Source of the DNA: Akkermansiaceae bacterium UBA956
GTDB lineage: Bacteria > Verrucomicrobiota > Verrucomicrobiia > Verrucomicrobiales > Akkermansiaceae
Assembly (NCBI GenBank): GCA_002293145.1
Contig: DBCO01000004.1
Span: 1-64,000 of the forward strand
Length of the DNA stretch: 64,000 bases
Direction of reading: 5' to 3'
The notes beneath the pieces were generated by a model that saw only the letters and a list, made by a program, of their open reading frames with translations, did not search any database and was not told the origin of the DNA. The position numbers and the translations under genes were made by a program. Positions 42,707 through 52,757 of the stretch are shown here, piece by piece. Position 1 is the stretch's first letter. Every line of letters starts with the position of its first letter.

Positions 42707-45700
42707 ATGCGTAATTATCGAAATACCTCCAGACTGTTCGATAACATTTTTGCTGCCTCTCCACATCGGTTACGCCACTCGCACGCACGCAGGCGGCGCG
42801 GCTTTACTTTGATCATCACCATCAGTTTGTTGGTCTTGCTCACCATCATCGCCGTGGGTGTACTAAGTCTCTCAGCGATTGAGTTACGTCGTTCATCAAC
42901 CTTGGAGACGCGCTCTGTGGCTATGGCTAATGCTCGATTGGGCTTGATGATGGCATTAAACCGCTTGCAAATGGAAGTCGGTGATGATCGTCGGATCACC
43001 GCAGATTCTTCGATACTTACCCCTGCTGCCGCAGCTGGTACTGCGCCGACTGTGAATTCTTCCGCTGTCGGTGTGTGGAACGGTTGGTCTCCCGACCTTG
43101 CGACACGGGCTCGCTCGGGAACAGTAACGGTGGATTATCGTGCCCCAAAATCTCAGACGGGATTCCGTGCGTGGCTTGTATCTCATCCCTCGGAGCTGAC
43201 TCCTCGCAATTTGAGCTGGCGCGCTCAGTCAACGTCGGGCGATTTGGCGGAGTTATTCAAAAAGCAGACATCAGGCTTCGATCTCTTCGCCGAAAAAGTG
43301 CCAGTTCCGCAGAAAAATCGAAGCGGTTCTTTCGCGTGGGCTGTCACTCAGGAAAATACCAAGGCGCGCATCAACATTGGTGCAAATGATGCGAAGCGCA
43401 TTAGTCGCGACGATCGCATGCAAGCTCCTGCTCGCCCCAATCTCAGCATCTCAGCTCTTCTCAAGCACCCTACGAGCGACGGCGAGAGTAACGGGAAGAA
43501 ATGGGAGAATCGGCCAAGCACAATTCTCAACTTAGGACAAACCTTGCTCGATGAGCAATATAGCGTTACGCCGAGCACCGTTGGCTCTTTGGCGCTCGAC
43601 TACACGACTACCGCGGCATCGCTGTTGACGAACTCGGTCAAGGGCGGTCTTAAGTGGGACTTGACGACTGGCTTTGACATGACCGATTCAGAGTTTGCGT
43701 CAACTACATGGGGAAGCTTGAAAAACCCGTTCCGGAGCACGACTGCGCGCGAGTACAAGGGGCAGAAACCGCTGTGGTTTCCCTTGCAATTATCGGCGCA
43801 AACTCGCGTCTTGATGGACTTTCCTCCCGCCTCCGTGAATCATAAATTTGTCGTTAATGGGGTGCCTACATTTGACACACTTCGTTCTTACTATCGTAGT
43901 TACCGGCATCTGTACAATTCCACCCAAGGCGGCACGACTGCCTTTGAGCGCCCTTATTCCCACATTGCTAGCGACATCGTTCCTGGTCGGCCCTTTGGCG
44001 TGAAGAGTCACCCATCGATCGCACCGGTGTTGGATCGCATCAATTTCATCCTCAGCATTTATGCGAAGCCTGACGGTACCTTGTGCATCCTCATGAGTCC
44101 GATTGTGACGATTTGGAATCCGCACAATGTGGATGTAGAAACGGAAGGCCTTGTGGTTTACCCGTGGATCGACTTGGCGATTTTCTGGAATTGGAATGTG
44201 AAACCTGCCAATGCGAATGCCATTGCTTGGAATTCATCGCTTTCCCGCTTTGTGGGTGAAGGATTCGAGGGGCATGGTCGATCCTCGCGCCCGTATTTCT
44301 ATTTGCATCTGACGCAAGCAGGAAATGCTGTCGCATCGGGAACGCGGACCATTGCACCGACGATCAAGCTCGCACCAGGAGAAGTTCGTGTATTTGGTCT
44401 AGCAGATACCTCGCGACGTGATCTGGAATTTCTCGGAACAGCATCACAGCGCACTTGGCGCATGAGGCCAATTAGCTCGGCAACCGACCTTTCGAGCACG
44501 ATCAAAGGGGGCATTGTTCTCAACATGACCAAGTCAATTGGCGGCACGAGCAATTTCAACTACAAATTGCAAACGGGAGATCTGGTTAATGCCGCGAGAG
44601 TGGAATTTGATCGCAGCACTTACCCCTACATTGTAAGCATGGCAGATTCCTATCAGATTAAAAATTCGAATGTCGAGTTGATGGTCGAGGCGCGCTCTTC
44701 TTTTGGAAGCTTGCCTGCATTGCCGATGGAGCGGAATTTGAATTTCTATGCTCAAGTTCATAGTCATCGGGCTACAGGAAAAGGCAATGACTCCTTCAGT
44801 TATCCTCCATTTCGTTTTGAAGAAATTCGCGAAAATCCGAAAATCATTGGTAGTCTGCTGACCTATCACCGAGTGGCGCTCAGTAGTTCAATGCCTCTCA
44901 GCGATCTGATGTTTACCACCAATCCCCGACAACCACACATCAATCAATACCTGAGTGGAACTGATGCAGGTGGCACAAAATTTCAAACGGCCCCGCATTA
45001 TGAGAGCTTGTTGCAAGGTGGCACGTCATTGGCGAGTTTGTTGATGGAGACGACATCTAACGGGCAAAAGGCCTTCTATGGTCCGTCGCATAGTGCTTCG
45101 ACGGGGCGCAGCAATCTCGCGTTTTTTGAAATCCCTCGTTCACCTACTTTGTCGCTCGGGTCCTTCCAACACTGCGATATCACCGCTACGGCGTTCGGCA
45201 CAGCCAGCCAGATTGCGAACTCCTGGGCTTCTCCCTACATGGCTTTAAATAGCGTCTACAAGAGTGTGACATCTGCACCTAATGGAGAGGCGATTTCTCC
45301 GGCACTGAGCGTTTATGACCATTCCTATTTGGCTAATGAAGCACTTTTTGACGCGACCTTCCTCTCGGGTGTCGCTCCCGAATTTGGTTCGCGCAAAACA
45401 GCGGCAGGTAGCCCCAGTGTCTGGGACAGTAGCCAAGTTTCTGAATCGCAAAACGCCAATGCTGTGCTCGCAGAGTTTTTCAAGGATCCGGTGAACAATC
45501 CCTTGCGCAATCCACGCATGATGCCCTATCGCGCAGGTCTCAGCGATACGCAGTTGAGCGCTCGACTCAATGGTCCTGAGAAATCATTGCGTATCGCTGC
45601 GCATTTGTTAGTCGAGGGAGGCTTTAATATCAATGCTACCAGTGAGGAAGCGTGGACGGCTGTGCTTTCGAGTTTACGAGGTGCAGATCCAGCATCGTCA

Positions 45701-46339
45701 ACGAAGACTGCGATGTCGCGCTTTCGCCACATTCTGACCTCGGCGCCGACGAACATGTCTGAAAATGATCCTTGGTCAGGCTTCCGCACCCTAACCGATG
45801 CCGAGGTGAAAACATTGGCGAAAAACATCGTCGTCGAGGTTCGGCTGCGTGGCCCATTTCTCTCGTTAGGCGAATTTGTCAATCGTCAGATCAATCGTGA
45901 TCGCAGCCTGGGTTCAAGTGGAGCCCTTCAGGCTGCCATAGACAAGAGTGGTCTGAACAAAAAATTCACTTACGCTCCCATCGATACCTCTGTATATCCT
46001 AACCGCGACGCCTTGCTGAATGCTAACACCGGCACGAACACCCCCGGTTGGCTTTCTCAGGCCGATTTGTTGCATGCCATGGCACCCTTTATCACAGCGC
46101 GTTCTGATACCTTTACGGTGCGCTCCCTCGGTGAGGCCAAGGATTCTCAGGGTAAGGTCATATCCACAGTTCGTTTGGAGGCCGTTGTCCAGCGCACTTC
46201 GAATTGGCTTGAATCCATCGATGAAGCGGAATTACCGATCACTGATCTCAAATCGCGGATCAACCAGGTCTTCGGCCGTCGATTCATCGTTCTTTCCGTG
46301 CGTGAAATCCTCAGTGACAAGGAAGGCAATCCCGTCTAA
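42707..46339 (+). CDS. Verru_Chthon cassette protein A
   Basis: 1210 residues. After a basic N-terminus the protein carries RRRRGFTLIITISLLVLLTI (GFTLI at residues 32-36), a prepilin-type leader and membrane helix. The usual Glu at position +5 of mature pilins is absent (Ile instead). The rest is a very long extracellular-type sequence with no enzyme motif, matching what is described as Verru_Chthon cassette protein A, known from Verrucomicrobium and Chthoniobacter in four-gene cassettes. Here the other three cassette genes (B, C, D, also prepilin-like) are not adjacent. The role may be as a pseudopilin-like surface structure; it is not established. Confidence 0.82.
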   Translation: MRNYRNTSRLFDNIFAASPHRLRHSHARRRRGFTLIITISLLVLLTIIAVGVLSLSAIELRRSSTLETRSVAMANARLGLMMALNRLQMEVGDDRRITADSSILTPAAAAGTAPTVNSSAVGVWNGWSPDLATRARSGTVTVDYRAPKSQTGFRAWLVSHPSELTPRNLSWRAQSTSGDLAELFKKQTSGFDLFAEKVPVPQKNRSGSFAWAVTQENTKARINIGANDAKRISRDDRMQAPARPNLSISALLKHPTSDGESNGKKWENRPSTILNLGQTLLDEQYSVTPSTVGSLALDYTTTAASLLTNSVKGGLKWDLTTGFDMTDSEFASTTWGSLKNPFRSTTAREYKGQKPLWFPLQLSAQTRVLMDFPPASVNHKFVVNGVPTFDTLRSYYRSYRHLYNSTQGGTTAFERPYSHIASDIVPGRPFGVKSHPSIAPVLDRINFILSIYAKPDGTLCILMSPIVTIWNPHNVDVETEGLVVYPWIDLAIFWNWNVKPANANAIAWNSSLSRFVGEGFEGHGRSSRPYFYLHLTQAGNAVASGTRTIAPTIKLAPGEVRVFGLADTSRRDLEFLGTASQRTWRMRPISSATDLSSTIKGGIVLNMTKSIGGTSNFNYKLQTGDLVNAARVEFDRSTYPYIVSMADSYQIKNSNVELMVEARSSFGSLPALPMERNLNFYAQVHSHRATGKGNDSFSYPPFRFEEIRENPKIIGSLLTYHRVALSSSMPLSDLMFTTNPRQPHINQYLSGTDAGGTKFQTAPHYESLLQGGTSLASLLMETTSNGQKAFYGPSHSASTGRSNLAFFEIPRSPTLSLGSFQHCDITATAFGTASQIANSWASPYMALNSVYKSVTSAPNGEAISPALSVYDHSYLANEALFDATFLSGVAPEFGSRKTAAGSPSVWDSSQVSESQNANAVLAEFFKDPVNNPLRNPRMMPYRAGLSDTQLSARLNGPEKSLRIAAHLLVEGGFNINATSEEAWTAVLSSLRGADPASSTKTAMSRFRHILTSAPTNMSENDPWSGFRTLTDAEVKTLAKNIVVEVRLRGPFLSLGEFVNRQINRDRSLGSSGALQAAIDKSGLNKKFTYAPIDTSVYPNRDALLNANTGTNTPGWLSQADLLHAMAPFITARSDTFTVRSLGEAKDSQGKVISTVRLEAVVQRTSNWLESIDEAELPITDLKSRINQVFGRRFIVLSVREILSDKEGNPV

Positions 46340-46362
46340 GATCACGCATCCACTTCCTAAAT

Positions 46363-47073
46363 ATGCATCGTTTTGTATCGCTGTTTTTTTTGCTGATTGC
46401 TATGTCGCTTCATGCGGCACCGCCACGTGTGCTCGCCTGGGATGAGGAGATTGCTTCAAAAAAACTGGCCCTCGTTTCCTCTACTGCGCAGGTAGAAATT
46501 ACCGGCATGCACCCTGCGAAACGCACCTTTGCGCTGCGCCTCAAGGGCGCCGGGCCATACTTCGTTCGCGTAATCGATCAAGCACCTGCAGCTGATGGCA
46601 AGCCGATTCAGATCCAAGTTCCGCTCACCGATGAGATGAAGCATCCGTTGATTTTGTTGATGCCCGATGCCAAGCATCCTACAGGTCTTCGTCCTCTGGT
46701 CATCAACGATGACGTGAAAGGTTTTGCATGGGGTTCGTATCGATTTTTGAATGCCACCCCCAAGGACATCGTCGTGCAGATGGAGCGGAAGGCGGTGAAA
46801 GTGCCCGCTGGCTGGAAAGCCGTAGATCTGAATCTCGGTGGCGAGACGCGCGGCATTGGTGCACGCGTTGCGCTGGCGGAGTCAATCGAAAAGGTGCTCT
46901 ATTCTGCGGTGTGGGAATACGATGCGAATGCGCGCACACTTTGCATTATTGTTCCGGGCACGGACCCACGGCTAGGGCCGATCGCCTTCAAGGCGGTGCC
47001 CGAGGATAAGATCGGCTACGAGCTCGATACGAAAGAGGAAAAAAAAGCCAATGGAGCTGAGGCCGTGCCTTGA
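46363..47073 (+). CDS. Secreted protein of unknown function downstream of Verru_Chthon A
   Basis: 236 residues: a signal peptide (RFVSLFFLLIAMSLHAA) and then a mostly beta sequence without a motif I know (ARTFALRLKGAGPYFVRVI-like strands; WGSYRFLNATPKDIVVQM). It starts 23 bp after the Verru_Chthon A gene and is followed directly by the class IV aminotransferase gene, so it probably belongs to the same transcript and to the surface structure built by protein A. That function is inference. Confidence 0.65.
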   Translation: MHRFVSLFFLLIAMSLHAAPPRVLAWDEEIASKKLALVSSTAQVEITGMHPAKRTFALRLKGAGPYFVRVIDQAPAADGKPIQIQVPLTDEMKHPLILLMPDAKHPTGLRPLVINDDVKGFAWGSYRFLNATPKDIVVQMERKAVKVPAGWKAVDLNLGGETRGIGARVALAESIEKVLYSAVWEYDANARTLCIIVPGTDPRLGPIAFKAVPEDKIGYELDTKEEKKANGAEAVP

Positions 47074-47105
47074 GCTCTTTGGTGAATGCATTGACTCTGA
47101 GTCCC

Positions 47106-47900
47106 ATGATCTGGTGCAACGGAAATTTTTTGGATGATGGCAGTGGCTTGGTTGAGCTAACAGATCGTGGATTACTGCACGGGCTGGGCGCCTTCGAGAC
47201 AATCCTTGCGGTGGATGGCGTGGTGCAGCATGAGTCAAGACATCGCGCTCGCTTGCAAGATGCCGTGGATCGATTGGGCTTGCCGGATCTTGCCGAACTT
47301 GATCTAAATCACATCGTTGCCAAGCTTTGTGAGCACAATCATTGTGTCAAAGGTAAGGCAAGGGCGCGTGTGACGCTCACGGCTGGCCATGGAGCGATGG
47401 ATGCAATCACGAGTAGTGAGGATGGGAAAATTTTTGTGCAGGTGCAATCATATGTGCCATCGGCGGACCTACCTCATCTGATTACGTTGCCATGGCGGCG
47501 CAATGAGCAAAGCCCTCTCATAGGGCTCAAGTGCGCGAGCTATGCTGAAAATCTGTTAGCCTTACGCTATGCTCGTTCGCAAGGCGCGGACGAAGGCTTG
47601 TTTTTCAATACTCGTGATGAACTTTGCGAGGCCGGCATGGCCAATGTGTTTCTTAAGATTGAAGGTGAAATTTTTACCCCACCGCTCGCTTCAGGCTGCC
47701 TTCCTGGAGTCATGCGCTCAGCAATCATTGATGTCGCACGTGAGCAGGGGAGAGTAATTCATGAAGCGGCCATTACCCGCGCTCAACTCGCTATGGCCGA
47801 ACAAGTTTTCGTCAGTTCTGCTTTGCGCGGTATTGTTCCGGCGCAGAGCCTCGATCAACGGCTACTCTCGGGCCAGCCATTTCCCGTCATGATTCCTTGA
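47106..47900 (+). CDS. Class IV PLP aminotransferase (PabC/IlvE-like)
   Basis: About 264 residues. The pattern of the fold-type IV family is clear: MIWCNGNFLDDGSGLVELTD, RGLLHGLGAFETILAVDG at the N-terminus, a lysine in GLKCASYAENLLALRYARSQ that forms the Schiff base, then DELCEAGMANVFL and GCLPGVMRSAI (cofactor-phosphate contacts). Members include aminodeoxychorismate lyase and branched-chain and D-amino-acid aminotransferases. The PabC type seems best but is not certain. An upstream TTG start at 47070 would overlap the previous gene; the ATG at 47106 begins the conserved block. Confidence 0.85.
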   Translation: MIWCNGNFLDDGSGLVELTDRGLLHGLGAFETILAVDGVVQHESRHRARLQDAVDRLGLPDLAELDLNHIVAKLCEHNHCVKGKARARVTLTAGHGAMDAITSSEDGKIFVQVQSYVPSADLPHLITLPWRRNEQSPLIGLKCASYAENLLALRYARSQGADEGLFFNTRDELCEAGMANVFLKIEGEIFTPPLASGCLPGVMRSAIIDVAREQGRVIHEAAITRAQLAMAEQVFVSSALRGIVPAQSLDQRLLSGQPFPVMIP

Positions 47901-47954
47901 TTGGAAAATGCAATGTTCTTGAAACATACTGATGATGTTTGCTGTAATGACATC

Positions 47955-49337
47955 ATGAAAAAAATCTGCTCGTTGGGGCTGGGTTTGATGTCTTGGGTAT
48001 GTCTGGCTGGAGCATCAGCGCGGGCAACGGTGGTGGGATTGGGTACCATTGAGCAGCCGGTGAATTTATGCGCCGCGGCAGATCCCTCGCGCATTCCCTT
48101 GGGGCCAGTGGTAATCGAGAGCAATTACGGCTACGGCACGCATGCCGTGATCGTCGAGCCGCGTCCTTGCCTGCGTGGTGCGATGACTTGGAAGGGTGGT
48201 CTGGAATTGAATCAGAATCTGGCCAGTGCGTTTGGTATTTCGTTAGAAATTGAAGACGACACACAGATCCACGAAGGTATCGTGCGCCTAGTGCTCCGGA
48301 ATCAAGCACGTCCTGCTTACAGTCCTTATCAGCGCCAGCAGGTAGTTGCTGCGACCTTGCATTGCCTACTCCGCAGCGTGCATGCTACGCCGAAGTCGCC
48401 TTTGCGGGTACAGATCGTATCGCAAAATGCGAGCGATCAAGATTGGATCAAAACATTTCCTGCCGAATATGTGAATCGTCCTGATCGGGAAGGGGACGTG
48501 ATTGAGTTCACGGAGATACCGGGCACCAAGATTGAGGTGGATGTTTACGGCGTGGCGCATGTGGTTTTTCCTCAGGTGAAAATGGTGCCTTCTGTTACTC
48601 CGTTGAAGCCAATCATGATTCCTGTTTCCTTGGCTGGTGGCGATGCCGATGATACTCGCATTGTGATCTTGCCGCAGTGGGTGGGGGATACGGTGATCTC
48701 ACCGTTGGAGGTAATTGCGCAGCCCTATAGTTTGTGCTATGATCGTTTCAATTCTGCGGCTCCGACTTTAAATCAGGTAAATTTTCTGCAGCAGGGTCGC
48801 GAGCCACTGCAATGGCGAATCCACGAGTCAGCTACGGTAACGCATCTCACTTGCTATTTTTCTGAGCAATCCCACGAGGTAATCAGCGCGGGGTTGTATG
48901 CGGCGATACTATCAGCACAGCCCACTGAGGAGAAGCCGATGATTGTGACGATGTATTCGCTAGGAGATGCGAAAAAACTTTTCGCGCCTTTCCTGAAAGA
49001 TGGTTCTTGGGTTCTGCATAAGGAGCGCGATCAAGAGTTCATCGAGACCATCTTTGTGATCGGAAAAAATGGAGTTTTGATGCGTGGTGTCTTGCCAGAT
49101 ATTTTGCTGGAAAAAACGGCAAGTGGATCCTACATGTTGACCTACACGGGTGACGAAAAAGCTTATGCAGAGCCAGCGCAAGAGGCAGAAATAATGGATT
49201 CTCCGCCACTACCCAGTGAGTTTAAAAAAACTGACGAGCGTAATCCTCCATTCACGTCTGATGTGCCAATCTCGCCGTTTGATCAGAATCAACCAAATCC
49301 TTTGCTGGATATCTTCCTCAAGCCAGTAATCGAATGA
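47955..49337 (+). CDS. Secreted protein of unknown function
   Basis: About 460 residues. A signal peptide (KKICSLGLGLMSWVCLAGASA) precedes a mature part of mostly strands (VVIESNYGYGTHAVIVEPRP, FLQQGREPLQWRIHESATVT) with a proline-rich tail (NPPFTSDVPISPFDQNQPNP). I do not recognise a domain. It lies on the same strand behind the aminotransferase gene with 54 bp between. The ATG at 47955 begins the signal peptide and is preferred over an upstream frame start at 47901. Confidence 0.62.
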   Translation: MKKICSLGLGLMSWVCLAGASARATVVGLGTIEQPVNLCAAADPSRIPLGPVVIESNYGYGTHAVIVEPRPCLRGAMTWKGGLELNQNLASAFGISLEIEDDTQIHEGIVRLVLRNQARPAYSPYQRQQVVAATLHCLLRSVHATPKSPLRVQIVSQNASDQDWIKTFPAEYVNRPDREGDVIEFTEIPGTKIEVDVYGVAHVVFPQVKMVPSVTPLKPIMIPVSLAGGDADDTRIVILPQWVGDTVISPLEVIAQPYSLCYDRFNSAAPTLNQVNFLQQGREPLQWRIHESATVTHLTCYFSEQSHEVISAGLYAAILSAQPTEEKPMIVTMYSLGDAKKLFAPFLKDGSWVLHKERDQEFIETIFVIGKNGVLMRGVLPDILLEKTASGSYMLTYTGDEKAYAEPAQEAEIMDSPPLPSEFKKTDERNPPFTSDVPISPFDQNQPNPLLDIFLKPVIE

Positions 49338-49346
49338 GTAAGACGA

Positions 49347-50342
49347 TCAATTGCCGAGGCGCTGAATGTTGATCGATTCCATCATTCCCATGTTGGTGTT
49401 TACTCTGTCTTCCAGACTCTGACGATATTGTATGGTTTGCTCGGGTGTGAGATGCGGCGAGAGCAAGTTTACTTTAGAATTGACTTTGTTGGTCATCGAC
49501 TCACGCATGAGCGTGGTCATCAACTCGGAGGAATTTTCCGAGTCAGAACTCTCAGTGATTTGTTTTTGGATTTCTGGGTCCGTCAATGCGTCGTGTATCC
49601 CGAAGTCATCTTGGCCGCCCATGCCCATGGAATCCATGATCACGTTATTGATGTCTGCACTGCTTTCTTTTTCCGTGAGTTTTCTCTCTTCCTCTTCCGC
49701 GAGAGTCTCATAGACAGCGCTGCGTTGTTCATCCGATAAAGAGACGGCCTCGGTAATTTGGCCGAGGCTTTTGAGGGTGTTCGAATCGATTTTGGATTTG
49801 CGTTCTGCGGCACGCATTTCGGTAAATGCGGCTTTTTGCTCCTCAGTCATTTCCGCCATCAATAGCTCATCAATTTTCTTGGGATTGAGTAGGTTCTTGA
49901 TTTCATCGCTGGATTCGGTGTCGAAGTCACCATCCATATCCATGAATTTTGCCAAGCGCTCATCCAAGGCTTTGCGCATGGTTTCGATCTGTGCGGGACT
50001 GAGTTTGAGTTCGCGGGCGGCCTTTTCGAGCAGGCTCTGATGCTTTTTGCTCAGGATTGCTTTGATCATTTCTTTGCCATCGAGAGTCATGGCTTTGGCC
50101 TGTGCCTTTGATTTTTCAGCATCGGCTTCGGCACCAGGTTTGCGCGCGCTGCGCGAAAGTTCGGCGTTTTGAGATTCTTTGCTGATGTTGTCGGCAGCCC
50201 CTAACATCTTCGCGGGGGATGATGTTTCGGTCACTTTTGAAGTGATTTCGGGTGCAGTGGGCTTGGCAGGCGCGCGCAGGATCCAGGCGCTGCCAAAGCC
50301 GAGACCGAGACAGATTAGAGCGAAGGGAAGTTTGAATTTCAT
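49347..50342 (-). CDS. Membrane-anchored helical protein of unknown function
   Basis: 331 residues. An N-terminal anchor (FALICLGLGFGSAWIL) is followed by a disordered, lysine- and alanine-rich section and then long charged helices (LEKAARELKLSPAQIETMRK, MTEEQKAAFTEMRAAERKSK). The 'LSPAQ...' and 'MTEEQKAAF' units recall the LTxxQ repeats of Spy/CpxP-like periplasmic proteins. A role in periplasmic stress or scaffolding would be consistent but is inference. Convergent with the preceding unknown gene. Confidence 0.58.
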   Translation of the reverse strand: MKFKLPFALICLGLGFGSAWILRAPAKPTAPEITSKVTETSSPAKMLGAADNISKESQNAELSRSARKPGAEADAEKSKAQAKAMTLDGKEMIKAILSKKHQSLLEKAARELKLSPAQIETMRKALDERLAKFMDMDGDFDTESSDEIKNLLNPKKIDELLMAEMTEEQKAAFTEMRAAERKSKIDSNTLKSLGQITEAVSLSDEQRSAVYETLAEEEERKLTEKESSADINNVIMDSMGMGGQDDFGIHDALTDPEIQKQITESSDSENSSELMTTLMRESMTNKVNSKVNLLSPHLTPEQTIQYRQSLEDRVNTNMGMMESINIQRLGN

Positions 50343-50509
50343 GTGTTCTAGTCGAACGGAGCATCCGATTGCTTTTGTTTAAAAAATTAGTTGACCAGTC
50401 TAAAGAAACGATTCCTAAGCGCTGATTAGATTTCTTTCGGGTGACGCAATTTTCAGTAGTCAGACGCCGTATATTCCCTCATGCTTCGACTTCAATCTTG
50501 ACACGATCT

Positions 50510-51562
50510 ATGGCACGACCAGTTACTTTATTCACCGGGCAGTGGGCTGATATTCCAATTGCAGAGCTTCTCCCACGCGTTAAACAAATGGGATATGATG
50601 GTGTGGAACTCGCCTGCTGGGGCGACCACTTTGATGTGCAGGCAGCATTGACGCAGCCAGGCTATGTCGAAGGACGTTGGGCATTGCTGCAACAGCATGA
50701 TCTTGCTTGCTATGCGATCTCAGCACACCTTGTTGGTCAGGCGATTTGTGATCCCATCGATGAACGCCATCAGTGCATTCTGCCGCCACACGTGTGGGGC
50801 GATGGTGAGGCGGAAGGAGTGCGCCAACGTGCTGCTGCGGAAATGGCAGACACCGGACGCGCCGCACGCAAGTTTTTCGATGCGGGAAAATCCTACATTG
50901 CCAGCAAACCCGCTGGCTCAGGAAAAACGGTGGTGAATGGCTTCACGGGCTCGAGCATTTGGGGTGCACTCTACGCCTTCCCTCCCACCAATCAAGCCTA
51001 TCTGCAAAAAGGTTATGATGATTTCGCCAGACGCTTCGCGCCGATCTTGGATGTGTTTGAAAAAGAGGATGTCTATTTCGCTCTGGAAGTTCACCCAACG
51101 GAAATTGCTTTTGACATCGTATCTGCACAGCGTGCTCTCGATGCCGTAGGCAATCACAAGCGCTTCGGTTTCAACTACGATCCTTCCCACCTCGGCTACC
51201 AAGGTGTGGACTACGTGAAATTCATCCGCACTTTTGCCGCACAAATTCACCACGCACACATGAAAGATGTGTGGTGGGGTCATGGCGATGGCAGCGTTGG
51301 TGTTTTCGGTGGTCACACGGATTTCTGTGATGCTCGTCGTTTCTGGGATTTCCGCAGCGTTGGCCGTGGCGATATTAATTTTGAAGACGTCATCGTGGCA
51401 CTCAACGACATCGGTTACACCGGTCCGCTCAGTGTGGAATGGGAGGATGGCCGCATGGATCGTTTCCACGGTGCTACCGAGAGTGCCGCATACGTGCGCA
51501 AGCTGGATTTCCCCGTCAATCAAGTGGCCTTCGATGCCGCGTTTGATAAATCGAATCAATAA
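50510..51562 (+). CDS. Sugar phosphate isomerase/epimerase (xylose-isomerase-like TIM barrel)
   Basis: About 350 residues of the AP endonuclease-2/xylose isomerase-like barrel. The N-terminus is RPVTLFTGQWADIPIAELLP; metal ligands are in YFALEVHPTE, FNYDPSHLGYQ, IHHAHMKDVWW and GPLSVEWED. Such enzymes isomerise or epimerise sugars or inositols. It lies 30 bp before a Gfo/Idh/MocA oxidoreductase gene, the usual pairing for oxidative isomerisation of sugar acids or inositols. The start at 50510 is preferred because it is at the conserved block. Confidence 0.87.
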   Translation: MARPVTLFTGQWADIPIAELLPRVKQMGYDGVELACWGDHFDVQAALTQPGYVEGRWALLQQHDLACYAISAHLVGQAICDPIDERHQCILPPHVWGDGEAEGVRQRAAAEMADTGRAARKFFDAGKSYIASKPAGSGKTVVNGFTGSSIWGALYAFPPTNQAYLQKGYDDFARRFAPILDVFEKEDVYFALEVHPTEIAFDIVSAQRALDAVGNHKRFGFNYDPSHLGYQGVDYVKFIRTFAAQIHHAHMKDVWWGHGDGSVGVFGGHTDFCDARRFWDFRSVGRGDINFEDVIVALNDIGYTGPLSVEWEDGRMDRFHGATESAAYVRKLDFPVNQVAFDAAFDKSNQ

Positions 51563-51592
51563 GTTCACCCACGTCCCAACATACATTTTCAT

Positions 51593-52675
51593 ATGTCAAT
51601 TAAAGTAGGAGTTATTGGAGCCGGCGGAATGTTGCAGTATCACGCAGCAGGTTTTCGTCAGGCTGGAGCCGAAATCGTAGCCGTAGCTGATGCAGCGCCA
51701 AATGCTGCTGCCCGTGCTGCGGAAAAATGGAACATTGCGAATGCCTACGATTCTGTAGAAGAGATGCTCGCTGAGTGCCAAGAGCTTGATGCTGTGAGCA
51801 TCATCGTGCCGAACAAATTTCACAAGCCACTCGCCATTCAGTGCTTGAATGCCGGCAAGCACGTATTCTCCGAGAAACCACCTGCCTTGAATGCGGCAGA
51901 GGTCGAAGAGATGATCGTCGCCGCAAACAAGTCGGGTAAGAAATTGATGTTCAATTTTAACAACCGCGCTCGTCCTGAATCCCAAGCGATGATGAAATAC
52001 ATCGACGCGGGGGATTGCGGAAAAATCAACTCTGCGCAAGCCAAATGGATTCGCCGTACGGGCATTCCGGGCTTTGGTGGTTGGTTCACCACTAAGGAGC
52101 TCTCCGGCGGTGGTCCCTTGATCGATCTTCTGCACATGGTGGACCTAGCGATGTATTTCATGGGCTATCCTGAGCCAGCACACGTCTTGGGCCAGACCTT
52201 CAACGATCTCATCGAGGACAAAAACTTCAAAGGTCCGTGGGGCATTCCTGACCGTGTGGGTGGTATCACCGATGTGGAAAACGCTGCTCATGGTTTCGTG
52301 ACCTTCAAGTCGGGTCAAGTGTTGAGCCTACAAGTTTCGTGGGCCGAAATGATCAAGCGTGAGGAAGTTAGCGTGGTATTCCAAGGCACGAAAGCCGGTG
52401 GCAAGGTCGAGCGACTTTTTGGTCGCGATGGTCTTGATGAGACCGCCATTGATACCTGTGAGCTTTACGTGCAAGAAAATGGCAACAGCGTGAACCGCAG
52501 CATTGTCACGCCCGCCTGTGAAGACATGGGTCGCAGCCTCAGCGCCGCGAATTTCATCGAAGCCATCGAGGGCAAAGCGGCGCCGCTCAATACTCCTGAG
52601 CAAGCGCTGCGCTTGATGCAAGTCATCGATGCGATCTACGCCTCCGCCCAATCCGGTAAGCCGGTGAGCATTTGA
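51593..52675 (+). CDS. Gfo/Idh/MocA family oxidoreductase
   Basis: 360 residues. NAD-binding motif GVIGAGGMLQYHAAGF at the N-terminus, then the conserved FSEKPPALN (EKP) and the C-terminal sandwich domain with WAEMIKREEVSVVFQGTKAG. The catalytic lysine is in EKP and an Asp/His motif is in GGGPLIDLLHMVDLA. Its substrate is probably a sugar or polyol. It is directly downstream of the sugar isomerase and ends with a strong terminator. Confidence 0.9.
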   Translation: MSIKVGVIGAGGMLQYHAAGFRQAGAEIVAVADAAPNAAARAAEKWNIANAYDSVEEMLAECQELDAVSIIVPNKFHKPLAIQCLNAGKHVFSEKPPALNAAEVEEMIVAANKSGKKLMFNFNNRARPESQAMMKYIDAGDCGKINSAQAKWIRRTGIPGFGGWFTTKELSGGGPLIDLLHMVDLAMYFMGYPEPAHVLGQTFNDLIEDKNFKGPWGIPDRVGGITDVENAAHGFVTFKSGQVLSLQVSWAEMIKREEVSVVFQGTKAGGKVERLFGRDGLDETAIDTCELYVQENGNSVNRSIVTPACEDMGRSLSAANFIEAIEGKAAPLNTPEQALRLMQVIDAIYASAQSGKPVSI

Positions 52676-52701
52676 TGCGGATCAAGTCACCGCATTATCG
52701 A

Positions 52702-52733
52702 AAAAGCACAACCCATGTAGTTGTGCTTTTTTT
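52702..52733 (+). terminator. Rho-independent terminator after the isomerase/MocA pair
   Basis: AAAAGCACAAC (52702-52712) pairs exactly with GTTGTGCTTTT (52720-52730) and is followed by T's, 27 bp after the stop codon at 52675. Confidence 0.88.
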
Positions 52734-52757
52734 GTTCGAAAATGCTGGATTGCGAAA

